DNA of 50,701 bases from Burkholderiales bacterium (GCA_013044035.1 JABEVE010000046.1:1-50701), one strand, 5' to 3'; positions 32,652 to 48,665 are shown, counted from the first letter of the stretch. Made by a program: numbers and translations. Notes: generated by a model from the sequence alone, not told the origin.

Positions 32652-35264
32652 ATGATGAAGACAACCGAGACGACACCGAGCACCACACCGACATCACTCA
32701 CTGATTCTGCCAACGCGGCCGAGGTCTGTGTGTTGCAACTCGACATCGACGGCATGAGCTGCGCCAGCTGCAGCAGCCGGGTGGAGCGAGCGCTCAATGC
32801 CATGCCCGGGGTGCAAGCCACGGTCAACCTCGCCACAGAGCAGGCGCAGTTGCGCTTCGACCCACGCAAGGTGCAGCCGCGGCAATTGGTGGACATCGTG
32901 CGCGACACCGGCTATGCGCCGCGTACTGCCGAGGCCACCTTGCTGGTGCAAGGCATGACCTGCGCCTCCTGCGTTGGTCGGGTGGAGCGCGCGCTGCAGG
33001 CCTTGCCCGGCGTGCTTGCTGCAAGTGTCAACCTGGCCACCGAGCGTGCCAGCGTGCATTACATCCCGGCCAGCGTGCAGCCGGCTGTGCTGCTGCGCGC
33101 CGTGGTCGATGCCGGCTACGCCGCCAGCCTGGCAGATGCCGGCGGCGCCGCAGCCGCCGCTGATCAGGCCGAGCACAAGCAGCGCCAATTGCAGTCCATG
33201 CGCCGTGATGTCTGGCTGGCACTGGCGCTGGCTTTGCCGGTGCTGGTGCTGTCCATGGGCGGGATGGTTTGGCATGGCTTGATGGCTGTGCTCGACGCCA
33301 CGGCGCCCGCTGCCATACCCCGCTTCTGGGACTGGGTGCAGGCTGCGCTCACCACGGCCGTGTTGTTCGGCCCCGGACGACGCTTTTTCCGGCCCGGTTG
33401 GGCGGCTTACCGGCATCTGTCGCCGGACATGAATGCCCTCGTCGCCACGGGCGCAGGTGCGGCCTGGTTGTTCGGCATCGTGGTGCTCGCGGTGCCCGGT
33501 TTGTTGCCGCCGGATGCGCGGCATGTGTACTTCGACTCGGCCGCGGTGGTCATTGCCGCCGTATTGTTCGGCAAGTATCTGGAAGAGGTGGCGAAGGGCC
33601 GCACGTCCGCTGCGATTCGCGCCCTGGCGCGGCTGCAAGCCAAGGATGCCAGGGTGCGCCGGGACGGCAACGAGCTGACCGTGCCCATCGCTGACGTGCG
33701 GCAGGGCGATCTGGTCGTCGTGCGCCCAGGCGAGCGCCTGCCGGTGGATGGCGAGGTGGTCGAAGGCGCCTCGCATGTGGACGAATCCATGCTCAGTGGC
33801 GAACCCATTCCAACCGCCAAACACCCGCGCGACAGCGTGCGCGCCGGCACGGTCAATCAGCAGGGCATGCTGGCCGTGCGGGCCACCTCGGTCGGGCAGG
33901 GCACGGTGCTGGCGCAAATCATTCGGCTGGTGGAGCAGGCCCAAGGCGGCAAGTTGCCGATCCAGGGTTTGGCAGACCGTGTGGTGCGAGTGTTCACCCC
34001 GGCGGTGCTGCTGATCGCGCTGCTCAGTTTCATCGCCTGGCTCGTCGTCGGGCCGGCGCCCGCCATCAGTCACGCCTTGCTCGCGGCCGTGGCCGTGCTG
34101 GTCGTGGCCTGTCCCTGTGCCATGGGCTTGGCCACGCCGGCAGCGATCATGGTGGGCACCGGCCGTGCCGCTGAACTCGGCGTGTTGTTCCGCAAGGGCG
34201 AGGCGCTGGAGGCGCTGTCGAACGTGGACACTGTGCTGCTCGACAAGACCGGCACCCTCACCCTCGGTCGTCCCGCTCTCGGTGCCGTCTGGGCGTCACC
34301 AGGAACGCGCGAGGCCGATGTGCTGCGCTGGGCGGCGGCGGTTGAAGCCACTTCGGAACACCCGCTGGCACATGCCGTGCTGCAAGCCGCCACCGAGCGC
34401 GGCGCCCTGGTGCCAACAGCCGCAGAGTTCTCCGCGGTCGTCGGTTACGGCGCGCATGCCGAGGTCGAAGGCGCGAAAGTCGCTGTGGGCGCCTTGCGCT
34501 TCGCCACCCAACTCGGTATCGACCCCGGCCCCGCCGCAGCGGAAGTGGAACGGCTGCAACGCGAGGGGCAAACAGCCGTGTTCGTCATGCGCGCCGGCCG
34601 GGTGGTTGGCGTGCTGGGGATCACCGACCCCATCAAGTCTGACGCTGCAGCATTGGTGGCAGCGCTGCTGGCACGCAAGCTGCGGGTGGAACTCGTCACC
34701 GGCGACGCTGCGCGCACCGCGCAGGCCGTGGCTCGGCAACTCGGCATCACCGCCGTGCATGCCGACGTGCTGCCCGCGGGTAAGGCCGACGTCGTCAAGG
34801 CTTTGCAGGCCCTGGGCCGGCGCGTGCTGTTCGTGGGTGACGGCATCAACGACGCGCCCGCCCTGGCGCAGGCCGACGTGGGTATGGCGCTGGCCAGCGG
34901 CACCGACATCGCCATCGAGGCCGCCGATGTCACGCTCACCCGTGGCGAACTCTCCGGCGTGCTCACCGCACTGAACGCCGCACGCCGCACCCTGGGCACC
35001 ATACGCGGCAACCTGTTCTGGGCCTTCGCCTACAACGTGGTCCTCATCCCGATTGCCGCCGGCCTTGGCGCCCCCTGGGGCCTGCACCTCAACCCCATGT
35101 TGGCGGGCGTGGCCATGGGGCTGTCGTCCATCTTCGTGCTCGGCAACAGCCTGCGGCTCAAGCGCCTGAAGGCCTGGCAGTCAGCAGCGCCAAACCCTGG
35201 CATCAAGGCCAGGGCCGCACAGGCCACCCGATCTTCCATCCCCGCGGGCAGAGCTGTCCCTTGA
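32652..35264 (+). CDS. copA: Cu+-exporting P1B-type ATPase CopA
   Basis: This 870-residue ATPase pumps cytosolic Cu+ to the periplasm. Two N-terminal HMA domains carry CxxC (C37/C40 in GMSCASC and C104/C107 in GMTCASC). The membrane core has C487-P488-C489 (VACPCAMGLATP), the actuator motif SGEP, the phosphorylation site D531 (LDKTGTLTLG), SEHPLAH and [14 protein letters not shown]7 has YN (YNVVLIPIAAG) and TM8 MGLSS, the Cu+ signature. The second ATG at 32655 has slightly better spacing to AAGGA. The name clashes with the multicopper oxidase copA at 9940-11697, an unrelated protein. Confidence 0.96.
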   Translation: MMKTTETTPSTTPTSLTDSANAAEVCVLQLDIDGMSCASCSSRVERALNAMPGVQATVNLATEQAQLRFDPRKVQPRQLVDIVRDTGYAPRTAEATLLVQGMTCASCVGRVERALQALPGVLAASVNLATERASVHYIPASVQPAVLLRAVVDAGYAASLADAGGAAAAADQAEHKQRQLQSMRRDVWLALALALPVLVLSMGGMVWHGLMAVLDATAPAAIPRFWDWVQAALTTAVLFGPGRRFFRPGWAAYRHLSPDMNALVATGAGAAWLFGIVVLAVPGLLPPDARHVYFDSAAVVIAAVLFGKYLEEVAKGRTSAAIRALARLQAKDARVRRDGNELTVPIADVRQGDLVVVRPGERLPVDGEVVEGASHVDESMLSGEPIPTAKHPRDSVRAGTVNQQGMLAVRATSVGQGTVLAQIIRLVEQAQGGKLPIQGLADRVVRVFTPAVLLIALLSFIAWLVVGPAPAISHALLAAVAVLVVACPCAMGLATPAAIMVGTGRAAELGVLFRKGEALEALSNVDTVLLDKTGTLTLGRPALGAVWASPGTREADVLRWAAAVEATSEHPLAHAVLQAATERGALVPTAAEFSAVVGYGAHAEVEGAKVAVGALRFATQLGIDPGPAAAEVERLQREGQTAVFVMRAGRVVGVLGITDPIKSDAAALVAALLARKLRVELVTGDAARTAQAVARQLGITAVHADVLPAGKADVVKALQALGRRVLFVGDGINDAPALAQADVGMALASGTDIAIEAADVTLTRGELSGVLTALNAARRTLGTIRGNLFWAFAYNVVLIPIAAGLGAPWGLHLNPMLAGVAMGLSSIFVLGNSLRLKRLKAWQSAAPNPGIKARAAQATRSSIPAGRAVP

Positions 35265-35318
35265 ATCCGGCCGATCGCGTTCGGCCCAAACGCCCCCAGT
35301 CCCACCAGGAGATCATCC

Positions 35319-35525
35319 ATGCAAACCACCACGCTTCAAGTCACCGGCATGACCTGCCAGCATTGCGTCGCCGCCGTCACCAAATCCCTCAAATCCGTGG
35401 TCGGTGTGCAAAGTGCCGAGGTCCATCTCGAGCAAGCCAGTGCCACAGTGACTGGCAGCGCATCCCCCCATGCCCTGGTTGATGCCGTGGTGCGCGCCGG
35501 CTACACCGCCGCCATCCAGGCCTGA
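35319..35525 (+). CDS. copZ: CopZ-like copper chaperone
   Basis: This 68-residue single HMA domain has C13 and C16 (VTGMTCQHCVAAVTKSL) followed by VVGVQSAEVHLEQASATVTG. It should carry Cu+ in the cytosol and pass it to the ATPase encoded 54 bp upstream or to CueR. Its length and the betaalphabetabetaalphabeta order are those of CopZ/Atx1. It is the last gene of the cueR-copA-copZ unit. Confidence 0.92.
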   Translation: MQTTTLQVTGMTCQHCVAAVTKSLKSVVGVQSAEVHLEQASATVTGSASPHALVDAVVRAGYTAAIQA

Positions 35526-35616
35526 GTGCATCGCTGCCAGGCCCAGCGGGTAGCCCGGTCCCCGCTTGCACCCCACTACACTTCAGCGGGCCGCAAACAA
35601 TGGCACCTCGCCCCTG

Positions 35617-35693
35617 CTGCCCGTAGCTCAGCTGGATAGAGCAACGGCCTTCTAAGCCGTAGGTCACTGGTTCGAATCCAGTCGGGCAGGCCA
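35617..35693 (+). tRNA. tRNA-Arg (anticodon TCT)
   Basis: This is a complete 77-nt cloverleaf. The acceptor CTGCCCG pairs with CGGGCAG, the discriminator is G and CCA is encoded. The anticodon stem ACGGC/GCCGT has the loop CTTCTAA (anticodon TCT), and the T-arm is ACTGGTTCGAATCCAGT. It reads AGA arginine codons. Confidence 0.97.
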
Positions 35694-35700
35694 CGGCACT

Positions 35701-35719
35701 CCAGCCCGTGATGGGCTGG
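35701..35719. terminator. Hairpin between tRNA-Arg and glgP
   Basis: CCAGCCC and GGGCTGG form a 7-bp stem with a 5-base loop, between the end of tRNA-Arg and the end of the convergent glycogen operon. It could terminate either transcript, but there is no T-run on either side. Confidence 0.35.
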
Positions 35720-35771
35720 CAATCGCCGGCAAAGGCTCGCGCAGGTCCGCAGCATCGACCGGCGCGGGGCT

Positions 35772-38255
35772 TCAGCGGCCAATGGGTTTGGCGTGCCAGA
35801 TTTGCTCGGCGTATTCGGCGATGGTGCGGTCGGACGAGAAGGGGCCCATGCCGGCCACATTGGCCAGCGCTTTCCTGGCCCAGTCGATGGGCGAGAGGTA
35901 GAGCGCGTCGACCCGTTCTTGCGTGGCGATGTAGCTGGCATAGTCGGCCAGCAGCATGTAGTGGTCGCCCCAGTTCACCAGCAGGTCGTAGATGTTCTGG
36001 TAGCGGTGCGGTTCCTCCGGGCTGAAGCGGCCGTCGCGGATGGCCGCGAGCACTTGCGCCAACTCGGGGTTGGCGTCCACGATGGCTTGGGGTTGGTACC
36101 CGGTCATGCGCAGATCGGTCACCTCGGTCGCGGTCATGCCGAAGATGAACAGATTGTCGGCGCCGACGTTCTGCAGGATTTCGACATTGGCTCCGTCGAG
36201 TGTGCCGATGGTGAGGGCACCGTTGACCGACAGTTTCATGTTGCCCGTGCCCGAGGCTTCGGTTCCGGCAGTGGAAATCTGCTCCGAGAGATCGGCTGCC
36301 GGGATCATCACCTCGGCCAGGCTGACGCTGTAGTTGGGCACGAACACCACTTTCAGCAACTCCCCCACCCGCGGGTCATTGTTGATGGTCTTGGCCACGT
36401 CGTTGATGAGCTGGATGATGAGCTTGGCCATGCGGTAGGCCGAGGCCGCCTTGCCGGCGAAGAAGACCACGCGCGGCACGGTCACGCTGCCGGGCTGCTC
36501 CAGGATGCGCAGGTAGCGCGTGACCACGTGCAGCACGTTGAGCAACTGGCGCTTGTATTCGTGGATGCGCTTGACCTGGACGTCGAACAACGCGTCCACT
36601 GGAACAGCCATGTCCGCGTGGGTTTTCAGCCAGTCTGCCAGGCGCTGCTTGTTGCTGCGTTTGGCCTGCTGGAATCGGTGAATCAAGCCGACGTCGTTCA
36701 ACAGCGGGCGTAGCTTGCCCAGTTGCGACAGATCGCGTCGCCAGGTCGTGCCGATGGTGTCGTCGAGTAGGGAGGACAGGGCCGGATTGGCCAGCGCGAG
36801 CCAGCGGCGCTGGGTGATGCCGTTGGTTTTGTTGTTGAAGCGCTTGGGCCAGAGCTTGGCAAAGTCGGCAAAGATCGACTGTTGCATCAGTTCGGAATGC
36901 AGAGCCGAGACGCCGTTGACGGAGTGGCTAGCCAGCACTGCCAGGTAGGCCATGCGGATGGAACGGCCACCGGACTCGTTCACCAGCGACACGTGGCGCA
37001 TCAGGTTGACATCGTGCCCGTGCTTTTGCGTGAGCTTGGTGAGGAAATGGGCATTGATGTCGAGGATGATTTGCAGATGGCGTGGCAGCACGCGGCCGAG
37101 CATGTCGATCGGCCAGGTTTCCAGCGCTTCCTGCATGAGGGTGTGGTTGGTGTAGGAGAACACGCCCTGGCAGATGCGCCAGGCATCGTTCCAGGGAAGG
37201 TGATGCACGTCGAGAAACAGGCGCATCAACTCCGGAATGGCCAGCACCGGGTGGGTGTCGTTGAGGTGGATGGACACCTTGTCGCTGAACTGGTCGAAGG
37301 TCGTGTGTCTGTGCAGATAGCGGCGCATCAGATCCTGCACACTGGCGCTGACGAAAAAATATTCCTGGTGCAAGCGCAGTTCGCGCCCGGCGTCGGTCGA
37401 GTCGTCCGGGTACAGCACGCGCGACACGTTTTCGGACTGGTTCTTCTGCTCCACCGCGGCGAGATAGTCGCCGCGATTGAAGGCGGACAGATTGATTTCC
37501 TCGGTGGCCTTCGCCGACCACAGCCGCAGCGTGTTCGTGGCCTGGGTGCCGTAGCCCGGAATGATGGTGTCGTAAGCCATGGCTTCGACATCGTGGGTAT
37601 CGAGCCAGGCGCACTGGTCGCCCAGTTTGACGACATGGCCGCCGTATTGCACGCGGTAGGTGACTTCGGGGCGCGCAAACTCCCAGGGATTGCCGGCTGT
37701 GAGCCAATAGTCGGGAACCTCGACCTGATGACCTTGCACGATGGTCTGGCGGAACATGCCGTAGTCGTAGCGTATGCCGTAGCCATAACCAGGAATGCCC
37801 AAGGTGGCCATGGAATCGAGAAAGCATGCGGCGAGGCGCCCGAGGCCGCCGTTGCCCAAGGCGGCGTCGGGTTCCAGGTCGGCGATGACATCCATGTCCA
37901 CACCCAGTTCGGCCAGTGCCTGGCGCAGCACGGCGGTCATCTCCAGCGCGATCAGAGCGTTGCTGAACGTGCGGCCGATGAGGAACTCCATTGACAGGTA
38001 GTACACCTGCTTGGCGTCCTGGTCGATTTTGGCGTGGGTCGTGGTCATCCAGCGCTCGACCAGCAGGTCGCGCACCGCATAGGAGGCCGCATGCAGCCAG
38101 TCCACCGGCTGCGCCGCCTGCGGGTCTTTGCCGACGTTGAACATGAGCTTGTTGGCGATGGCCCGCTTGAGCGATGCCACATCGTGCGGCGTCGTGTCGT
38201 GCTCGAAGGGCACGGTTGCCGCAGTGGGAAAAGGCTGTGTGAGATCGGTGGTCAT
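35772..38255 (-). CDS. glgP: Glycogen/maltodextrin phosphorylase
   Basis: This 827-residue GT35 phosphorylase releases glucose-1-phosphate from alpha-1,4-glucan. N-terminal family motifs include [18 protein letters not shown] and [20 protein letters not shown]. The pyridoxal-phosphate lysine segment [17 protein letters not shown] is near the C-terminus, after [20 protein letters not shown]. The length is that of the family. It is the last gene of the leftward glycogen operon, 43 bp after glgA, so breakdown is encoded together with synthesis. Confidence 0.95.
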   Translation of the reverse strand: MTTDLTQPFPTAATVPFEHDTTPHDVASLKRAIANKLMFNVGKDPQAAQPVDWLHAASYAVRDLLVERWMTTTHAKIDQDAKQVYYLSMEFLIGRTFSNALIALEMTAVLRQALAELGVDMDVIADLEPDAALGNGGLGRLAACFLDSMATLGIPGYGYGIRYDYGMFRQTIVQGHQVEVPDYWLTAGNPWEFARPEVTYRVQYGGHVVKLGDQCAWLDTHDVEAMAYDTIIPGYGTQATNTLRLWSAKATEEINLSAFNRGDYLAAVEQKNQSENVSRVLYPDDSTDAGRELRLHQEYFFVSASVQDLMRRYLHRHTTFDQFSDKVSIHLNDTHPVLAIPELMRLFLDVHHLPWNDAWRICQGVFSYTNHTLMQEALETWPIDMLGRVLPRHLQIILDINAHFLTKLTQKHGHDVNLMRHVSLVNESGGRSIRMAYLAVLASHSVNGVSALHSELMQQSIFADFAKLWPKRFNNKTNGITQRRWLALANPALSSLLDDTIGTTWRRDLSQLGKLRPLLNDVGLIHRFQQAKRSNKQRLADWLKTHADMAVPVDALFDVQVKRIHEYKRQLLNVLHVVTRYLRILEQPGSVTVPRVVFFAGKAASAYRMAKLIIQLINDVAKTINNDPRVGELLKVVFVPNYSVSLAEVMIPAADLSEQISTAGTEASGTGNMKLSVNGALTIGTLDGANVEILQNVGADNLFIFGMTATEVTDLRMTGYQPQAIVDANPELAQVLAAIRDGRFSPEEPHRYQNIYDLLVNWGDHYMLLADYASYIATQERVDALYLSPIDWARKALANVAGMGPFSSDRTIAEYAEQIWHAKPIGR

Positions 38256-38298
38256 AAGCAGCAGTACGGGGAAGATAAAAAGTGGGCGATCAGGTGTC

Positions 38299-39792
38299 TC
38301 ACGGATCCATCAAGGCTTGGTAGATGGTGGTGTAGTGTGTGGCGGCCTGGGTCCAGCTGAAATCCTGGCGCATGCCGGTTTGCCGCACTCGCGCCCAGGC
38401 GCGTGGCTGCCGGTACAAGGCCAGCGCGCGGCGCACTGCATGCCGGTAGTCGGCTTCGGTGAAAGAAGCAAAGACTATGCCAGTGGCGGTGTGATCGGCC
38501 AATGTCGCCAGATCGGCGTCGACCACGGTGTCGGCCAGGCCGCCCACTGCCCGCACCAGCGGCAGACTGCCATACAGCAGGCCGTAGATCTGCGTGAGGC
38601 CGCAGGGCTCGAAGCGCGAGGGCACCAGGGTCACGTCGCTGCCGGAAAATATGCGGTGGGCAAACAACTCGTCGTAGCCGAGGCGCACCGCGACCTGTCC
38701 GTCGTGACGATGTGCAGCCTCGGTGAAAGCTTGTTCCAGTGCATGCTCGCCGCTGCCCAAAACCAGCAACTGACCGCCGCCGCGGAGAATTTCATCGATG
38801 CCAGCCAGCACCAGGTTCAGTCCTTTTTGCTCGGTGAGTCGGCTGACCACGGTGAACAGGGGTGCACCCTTGTCGATCTTCAACCCGCATTCCTGCTGTA
38901 ACGCGGCCTTGCAGCCGGCTTTGCCGGCCAGATGGTCGGCATCGAAGTGCTTGGTGATGTGGGGGTCCAGGGCGGGATTCCACACTGCGGCATCCACCGC
39001 GTTGAGAATGCCGCTGAGATCGCCGTGGCGGGCGCGCAGCAGGCCATCGAGGCCGAAGCCTTGCTCGGGTGTCTGGATCTCGCGGGCGTAGGTGGGGCTG
39101 ACCGTGGTGATTTTGTCGGCGTAGAACAAGCCGGCCTTCATGAAGGAGATCTGCCCATGAAACTCCAGGCCGTCGACCTGATAGGCGGCAGCCGGCAAAC
39201 CCAGATCGCCGAAAAGTCGCGCATCGAACAGGCCCTGGTAGGCCAGGTTGTGCACGGTGTAGACGCATGGCACGCGCTTGACGCGACCATCCGGCCAGTG
39301 CCTGAGGCAGGCCAGGGCCAAAGCGGCATGCCAGTCGTGGCCATGCACCAACTGCGGCGCCCACGTCGCATCCAGGCCGTGGGCGAGATGCGCCGCCGCC
39401 CAGCCCAGCGCTGCAAAGCGCCGGTGGTTGTCGGCGTAGGGGCGGCGCTGCGCATCTTCGTAGGGGCTGCCGGGCCGCTCGAACAGGTCGGGTGCGTGCA
39501 GCACATAGGCATGGATCGGTTGCCTCGCTGCATCGGGCACGGCTGGCAGATTGCCCGCGAGCACCTGCACTGGGTGGCCCCAGGGCATGGTGAATTGACC
39601 GATGGGCACGGCGTCGTGCAGACCGGCGATGATCGCGGGGAAGCCGGGCAGCAGCACCCGGACATCGCACCCTGCGGCGCCGAGCGCCGCAGGCAGGGCG
39701 CCGGCGATGTCGGCCAGCCCGCCGGTCTTGAGAAGGGGGAAGATTTCGGCGCTGAGTTGCAGGACGCGCATGGTCGGCATGGCCCGCCTCAT
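38299..39792 (-). CDS. glgA: Glycogen synthase
   Basis: This 497-residue GT5 synthase transfers glucose from ADP-glucose to the growing alpha-1,4 chain. [20 protein letters not shown] contains the KTGGL sugar-nucleotide loop, [11 protein letters not shown] follows, and the C-terminal Rossmann domain has [14 protein letters not shown] and [18 protein letters not shown]. The first ATG (39792) overlaps the glgC stop by 4 nt. Family homology starts at the ATG at 39771, which may be the true start. It lies in the operon between glgC and glgP. Confidence 0.94.
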   Translation of the reverse strand: MRRAMPTMRVLQLSAEIFPLLKTGGLADIAGALPAALGAAGCDVRVLLPGFPAIIAGLHDAVPIGQFTMPWGHPVQVLAGNLPAVPDAARQPIHAYVLHAPDLFERPGSPYEDAQRRPYADNHRRFAALGWAAAHLAHGLDATWAPQLVHGHDWHAALALACLRHWPDGRVKRVPCVYTVHNLAYQGLFDARLFGDLGLPAAAYQVDGLEFHGQISFMKAGLFYADKITTVSPTYAREIQTPEQGFGLDGLLRARHGDLSGILNAVDAAVWNPALDPHITKHFDADHLAGKAGCKAALQQECGLKIDKGAPLFTVVSRLTEQKGLNLVLAGIDEILRGGGQLLVLGSGEHALEQAFTEAAHRHDGQVAVRLGYDELFAHRIFSGSDVTLVPSRFEPCGLTQIYGLLYGSLPLVRAVGGLADTVVDADLATLADHTATGIVFASFTEADYRHAVRRALALYRQPRAWARVRQTGMRQDFSWTQAATHYTTIYQALMDP

Positions 39793-41093
39793 GCCTTGTT
39801 GAGCCGATCCAGCATCTCGCGCGTCACCAGGACCACGCCGCTGCTGGTGCGCTCGAAACGCGCGGCGTCGAGCTCAGGGTTCTCGCCGATCACCAGACCG
39901 TCCGGCAGGACGCAGCCGCGGTCAACCACCACCTTGCTGATGCGGCAACCCCGGCCCACCACGGTATCGGGTAGCAACACCGCCTGATCGATCTGGCAAA
40001 ACGAGTCCACGCGGACATTGGAAAAGAGCACCGAATTGCTCACCATCGAGCCCGAGACGATGCAGCCGCCGGACACCATGATGTTGATGGCCTGGCCATG
40101 CCGGCCTTCGGCGTCTTGCACGAACTTGGCGGGGGGCAGCTGCATCTGGTTGGTCCAGATCGGCCATTCGGTGTCGTACAGATTGAGCTCGGGGGTGACC
40201 GAGGCCAGATCGAGGTTCGCCTCCCAGAAGGAATCGATGGTGCCGACATCGCGCCAATAGGGTTCGGCGCCCTGGGCCGCCGACACGCAGGACATGGAGA
40301 AGGGGTGCGCCAGGGTATGGCCGTCGCGCACGATGCGCGGAATCACGTCCTTGCCGAAATCGTGACTGGACGCGGTGTCGTTGATGTCCTCCTCCAGCAG
40401 CCTGTAGAGCACGCCGGCGTTGAACACGTAGATGCCCATGCTGGCCAGCGAGATGCCGTCGCGCCCGGGCATGGTCGGCGGGTTCTCGGGTTTTTCGACG
40501 AAGTCGATGATCCGCCGCTCCGCGTCGATGGCCATCACGCCGAATGCCGACGCCGTGGCGCGGGGAACCTCGATGCAGCCCACGGTGCAATCCGCGCCGG
40601 TTTCGACATGGTCCTTGAGCATCAGGGAATAGTCCATCTTGTAGACGTGATCGCCCGCCAGCACGACGATGTACTCGGGTTTGGACGACTGGATGATGTC
40701 CAGATTCTGGTAGATCGCATCGGCCGTGCCGCGATACCAATGTTCCTCGTTGATGCGCTGCTGCGCGGGCAGAAGATCGACCATCTCGTTGAGCTCGGCG
40801 CGCAGGAAGCTCCAGCCGCGCTGCAAATGCCGCAGCAGAGAATGGGATTTGTACTGCGTGATCACACCGATGCGGCGGATGCCGGAATTGACGCAATTCG
40901 ACAGCGCGAAATCGATGATGCGGAACTTGCCGCCGAAATACACGGCCGGCTTGGCGCGCTTGTCGGTCAACTGCTTCAGCCGCGAACCTCGCCCACCCGC
41001 AAGCACGAGCGCAATCGAGCGCCGCACCAGCATATGCGGCTGCATCTGGCGATCCGGGATCGTCGTCGGGCTGGCATCCTTGTCCTGGCTCAT
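39789..41093 (-). CDS. glgC: Glucose-1-phosphate adenylyltransferase
   Basis: This 434-residue enzyme makes ADP-glucose from ATP and glucose-1-phosphate, the control step of bacterial glycogen synthesis. It has the nucleotidyltransferase loop [20 protein letters not shown], then [20 protein letters not shown], the product site VEKPENPP and the C-terminal left-handed beta-helix (ending [15 protein letters not shown]). Allosteric control by a glycolytic intermediate is usual for the family. Between pgm (60 bp upstream) and glgA (4-nt overlap). Confidence 0.96.
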   Translation of the reverse strand: MSQDKDASPTTIPDRQMQPHMLVRRSIALVLAGGRGSRLKQLTDKRAKPAVYFGGKFRIIDFALSNCVNSGIRRIGVITQYKSHSLLRHLQRGWSFLRAELNEMVDLLPAQQRINEEHWYRGTADAIYQNLDIIQSSKPEYIVVLAGDHVYKMDYSLMLKDHVETGADCTVGCIEVPRATASAFGVMAIDAERRIIDFVEKPENPPTMPGRDGISLASMGIYVFNAGVLYRLLEEDINDTASSHDFGKDVIPRIVRDGHTLAHPFSMSCVSAAQGAEPYWRDVGTIDSFWEANLDLASVTPELNLYDTEWPIWTNQMQLPPAKFVQDAEGRHGQAINIMVSGGCIVSGSMVSNSVLFSNVRVDSFCQIDQAVLLPDTVVGRGCRISKVVVDRGCVLPDGLVIGENPELDAARFERTSSGVVLVTREMLDRLNKA

Positions 41094-41153
41094 CGTGGTC
41101 TCCTTGATTGTGGTTCGAGATGCGAGGTTTCAAAGCACGGCTGCAACTGCGGT

Positions 41154-44937
<3,784 letters not shown>

Positions 44938-44941
<4 letters not shown>

Positions 44942-47130
44942 GCGGAGGGCCGGAGGATGAGGCAGGCCAGCGGGGGCAGGGTCAAGTGCAGGGAAAATGG
45001 CCGTTGATGCGCAAACACCGGCTCGGCGCAGCTGAGCGCAAGCTCGATGCCGGAGCCGCCATACACCGGGTCGTCAGTGTTGAGCAGAACTTCCCAACGT
45101 CCGGACTGCGGCACGCCGATGCGGTAGGCGCGGCGGGGTTCGGGGGTGAAGTTGCACAGCACGACGAACTTGCTGCCATCTTGCGCGCCACGCACAAATG
45201 CCAGCACCGACTGCGTCGCGTCGTCGTGGGTGATCCACTCGAAACCGCCGTGCTGGTGGTCGAGCTGGTGCAGCGGGGGGTGCGCGCGGTAGGTCAGGTT
45301 CAGGTCGCGCACCAGGCGATGGATGCCCTGGTTTGGAGCACGCTGCAGCACGTCCCAGTCCAGGCTGGTGTCGGCCTGCCATTCCCACGCCTGGGCGAAC
45401 TCGTTGCCCATGAACAGCAGCTTCTTGCCGGGGTGACTGAACATGTAGCCGAGATAGGCGCGCAGGTTGGCGAACCGCTGCCAGGGGTCGCCCGGCATTT
45501 TGGCCAGCAGCGAACCTTTGCCGTGCACCACCTCGTCGTGCGACAGCGGCAGCACGAAGTTTTCGTCGAATGCATAGACCATGCTGAAGGTGAGTTCGCC
45601 GTGGTGATGCCGCCGGTGGATGGGGTCGCGCTGCACGTAGCTCAGACTGTCGTGCATCCAGCCCATGTTCCACTTGTAGTGAAAGCCCAGGCCGCCGCCC
45701 TGCAGGTCGTCGCTCGGCGGCCTACTCACGCCGGGGAAGGCGGTGGACTCTTCGGCAATGGTGATGGCCCCAGGGCGCTGCACGCCCACGATGTGGTTCA
45801 TGCGCCGCAGAAAGGCGATGGCTTCCAGGTTCTCGCGTCCGCCGAAGCGATTGGGCACCCATTCCCCGGGCGGGCGGCTGTAGTCGCGGTAAAGCATCGA
45901 GGCCACGGCGTCCACCCGCAGGCCGTCGACGTTGAAACGCTCAAGCCAGTAGAGCGCGTTGGCCACCAGGAAGTTGCGCACCTCGGTGCGGCCGAAGTTG
46001 TAGATGAGCGTGTTCCAGTCGCGGTGGAAGCCTTCGCGCGGATCGGCATATTCGTACAGGTGGGTTCCGTCGAAATTGGCCAGGCCGTGAGCGTCGGATG
46101 GGAAGTGCGCGGGAACCCAGTCGAGAATCACGCCCAGGCCTGCGTCATGCGCGGCGTCGACGAAAACCTGAAAATCCTCCGGCGTGCCATGACGCGCCGT
46201 GGGGGCAAACAGGCTGATGGGCTGATACCCCCAGGAGCCGTCGAACGGATACTCGCTCACCGGCAGCAACTCGAGGTGGGTGAAGCCCATGTCCCGGGCG
46301 TAGGGCACCAGGGTGTCGGCCAGTTCGCGGTAGCTCAGCCACTGCCAGCCCTCGCGCTTGCGCCAGGAGCCGAGATGCACTTCGTAAATGCTGATGGCCC
46401 GCCCGAATGCGTTGGCCTGTGCCATCTCGGGACGCAGCGCGTGCATCGGTGGCAGCCCCTGCACGATGCTGGCGGTGTTGGGGCGCAGTTCGCTGCGAAA
46501 GGCGAAGGGGTCGGCCTTGAGCAGCCGTTCTTCCGCCTGCGTCAGGATTTCGAATTTGTACAGATCGCCTGCGACGACGCCGGGCAGAAACAGTTCCCAC
46601 ACGCCGCATTCACGCCGCAGCCGCATGGGGTGGCGACGGCCATCCCACTGGTTGAATGCGCCCACCACTGACACGCGCTTCGCGTTTGGCGCCCAGACGG
46701 CGAAGCGCGCACCCGCCACGCCCAGCATCGCACCCGGGTGCGCGCCAAGGCATTCGTAGGGGCGCAGATGCGTGCCTTCGGCCAGCAGCCACACGTCCAT
46801 GTCGCCGAGCACGGGAGGAAAACGATAGGGGTCCTCCAGGTCCGTGACCCAGGGTGGATCGCCCGCCTGCAGGGGCGGCCAGGTCACGCGCAACCGGTAG
46901 TCGAAGGGCTTGCGCCGCTCCATGCGCGCGCTGAACAGGGCGGTTTCGCCCAGCCGCTCGAGTGGGGCAACGGCCATGCCGCTGTCCCGTTCGACCACAT
47001 TGACCGCCAGCGCGCCGGGCAGCAGCGCCTGAACCCACAAGGCGGTTCCGCGGGCGTGCATGCCCAGCACGCCGAAGGGGTCGGGATGGCGCCCCTGGGA
47101 CAGGTCGGCAATGTCGAGGTCGGTCAGCAT
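44938..47130 (-). CDS. glgB: 1,4-alpha-glucan branching enzyme
   Basis: This 730-residue GH13 branching enzyme has N-terminal domains with [13 protein letters not shown] and [20 protein letters not shown]. The catalytic barrel has [10 protein letters not shown], the nucleophile in [17 protein letters not shown], the acid Glu in [13 protein letters not shown] and the third Asp in [17 protein letters not shown]. The C-terminal domain ends [13 protein letters not shown]. The ATG at 47130 overlaps the malQ stop by 7 nt. The frame is open further upstream, but that lies inside malQ and adds nothing. Confidence 0.95.
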
Positions 47131-48665
47131 GGGGTGGCTTCCATCACGGGCAGGCGTGCGTACACATGACAAAAACGAGCCAGGCCATCGGCGTGCAGCG
47201 GCTGCACCTGACTCCAACGGAAGCGCCAGGACCAGTTGCCCTGCGGCGTGCCAGGGGTGTTCATGCGATGGGCGCCCGGTAGCCGCAGCACGTCCTGCAT
47301 GGCATGTATGGCGAGATCGGCCACGCTGGCGCAGGCCGTGCGAATCAAGGTCCAACTGATGTCCTGGCCGTCGCAGGCCAGATACTCGCGCAGGTGATGG
47401 CGTGTGCGTTCTGGCGCCGACTCCCACCAGCCCTGGGAGGTGTCGTTGTCATGGGTTCCGGGGTACACCACGGTGTCGTGCTCGTAGTTGTGCGGCAGAT
47501 AGATGTTCTTGCCGCCATCGTCGTCACCCCAGGCGAAGTGCAGGACACGCATGCCGGGGAAGCCGAAAGCCTTGCGCAGCGCAACGACGGCTGGCGTGAT
47601 GACGCCGAGATCTTCGGCAATGATGGGCAAGGGGCCCAGCGCATCGGACACAGCCTTGAATAGCGCCGCTCCGGGGGCAGGAACCCATTGGCCGTGGATG
47701 GCATGGGGTTCCGAGGCGGGAATCTCCCAGCAGCTCTCGAAGCCACGGAAGTGGTCCACGCGCAGCAGATCGACCAGCTCGAACGTCACCCGCAGCCGCG
47801 CAATCCACCACTGAAAATACTCGGCTTCATGCGCAGACCAGCGGTAGATGGGGTTGCCCCAGCGCTGCCCGGTGTCGCTGAATGCGTCGGGCGGTACACC
47901 GGCGACCACCGTGGGGTTGCCCTGCCCGTCGAGTTGGAACAAGTCGGGCCGGGCCCAGACGTCGGCGCTGTTGAGCGCAATGAACATGGGCATGTCGCCC
48001 ACCAGCCGCACCTTGCGCGCCTGCGCATGGGCGCGAAGCCGGTTCCATTGCCTGAAGAAGCACCACTGGCTGAACTGCCAGAAAGCGATGCGCTCGGCAT
48101 GGTCGGCGGCGGCCTGTGCCAGGGCCTCAGCATCACGCCAGGCCAGGGGGGCATCCCATGTGTTCCACATGCGGCCGCCGAAGTGCTCGCTGAAAGTCAT
48201 GAACAGGGCGTAGTCGTTGAGCCAATGGGCCTGCCGGGTGCAGAAGGCGGCGAAGTCCGCTCGCTCTTCCGACGAGGCCAGGGACTGGAACCTGTCGGCG
48301 GCGCGCGCGAGGCGCTCCATGCGGAAGGGGATGACCACGTCGAAATGCACATGCGTGTCGTGCAAGCCGTCCACCGGGACGAGATCGGCGGCGCTGAGCC
48401 AGCCGCGTTGCTCCAGTTCGGCCAGATCGATCAGCAGCACATTGCCGGCGAACGCCGAGCTGCCCATGTACGGCGAGTTGCCCAGGCCGATCCCACCCAG
48501 GGGGAGAAACTGCCAGAGGGTTTGGCGCCCGAGCGCCAGCCAATCGATGAAGTGGTAGGCCGAGGGGCCCAGATCGCCGCTGCCATGCGGGCCGGGCAAG
48601 GACGTGAGGTGCAGGAGCACGCCACTGGCCCGCGGAAATCGCGTCGTTGTTGTGCTCGGGGACAT
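47124..48665 (-). CDS. malQ: 4-alpha-glucanotransferase (amylomaltase)
   Basis: This 513-residue GH77 enzyme transfers glucan chains between maltodextrins. Conserved parts are [40 protein letters not shown], the nucleophile in [18 protein letters not shown], the acid in [11 protein letters not shown] and [12 protein letters not shown]. The ATG at 48665 is used; a GTG eight codons upstream is in frame. It is the first gene of the leftward malQ-glgB-glgX-pgm-glgC-glgA-glgP operon. No convincing promoter was found in the 48,666-48,860 stretch, although TTGTCC on the minus strand near 48,780 is a possible -35. Confidence 0.94.
   Translation of the reverse strand: MSPSTTTTRFPRASGVLLHLTSLPGPHGSGDLGPSAYHFIDWLALGRQTLWQFLPLGGIGLGNSPYMGSSAFAGNVLLIDLAELEQRGWLSAADLVPVDGLHDTHVHFDVVIPFRMERLARAADRFQSLASSEERADFAAFCTRQAHWLNDYALFMTFSEHFGGRMWNTWDAPLAWRDAEALAQAAADHAERIAFWQFSQWCFFRQWNRLRAHAQARKVRLVGDMPMFIALNSADVWARPDLFQLDGQGNPTVVAGVPPDAFSDTGQRWGNPIYRWSAHEAEYFQWWIARLRVTFELVDLLRVDHFRGFESCWEIPASEPHAIHGQWVPAPGAALFKAVSDALGPLPIIAEDLGVITPAVVALRKAFGFPGMRVLHFAWGDDDGGKNIYLPHNYEHDTVVYPGTHDNDTSQGWWESAPERTRHHLREYLACDGQDISWTLIRTACASVADLAIHAMQDVLRLPGAHRMNTPGTPQGNWSWRFRWSQVQPLHADGLARFCHVYARLPVMEATPC

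Noticed and set aside
35389-35694. Minus-strand frame with the phrase PTGFEPVTYGLEGRCSIQL
   Set aside because: This is the well-known false protein produced by translating the antisense of a tRNA gene (tRNA-Arg here).
36882-37994. 370-codon plus-strand frame within glgP
   Set aside because: It is a shadow of glgP, with no motifs.
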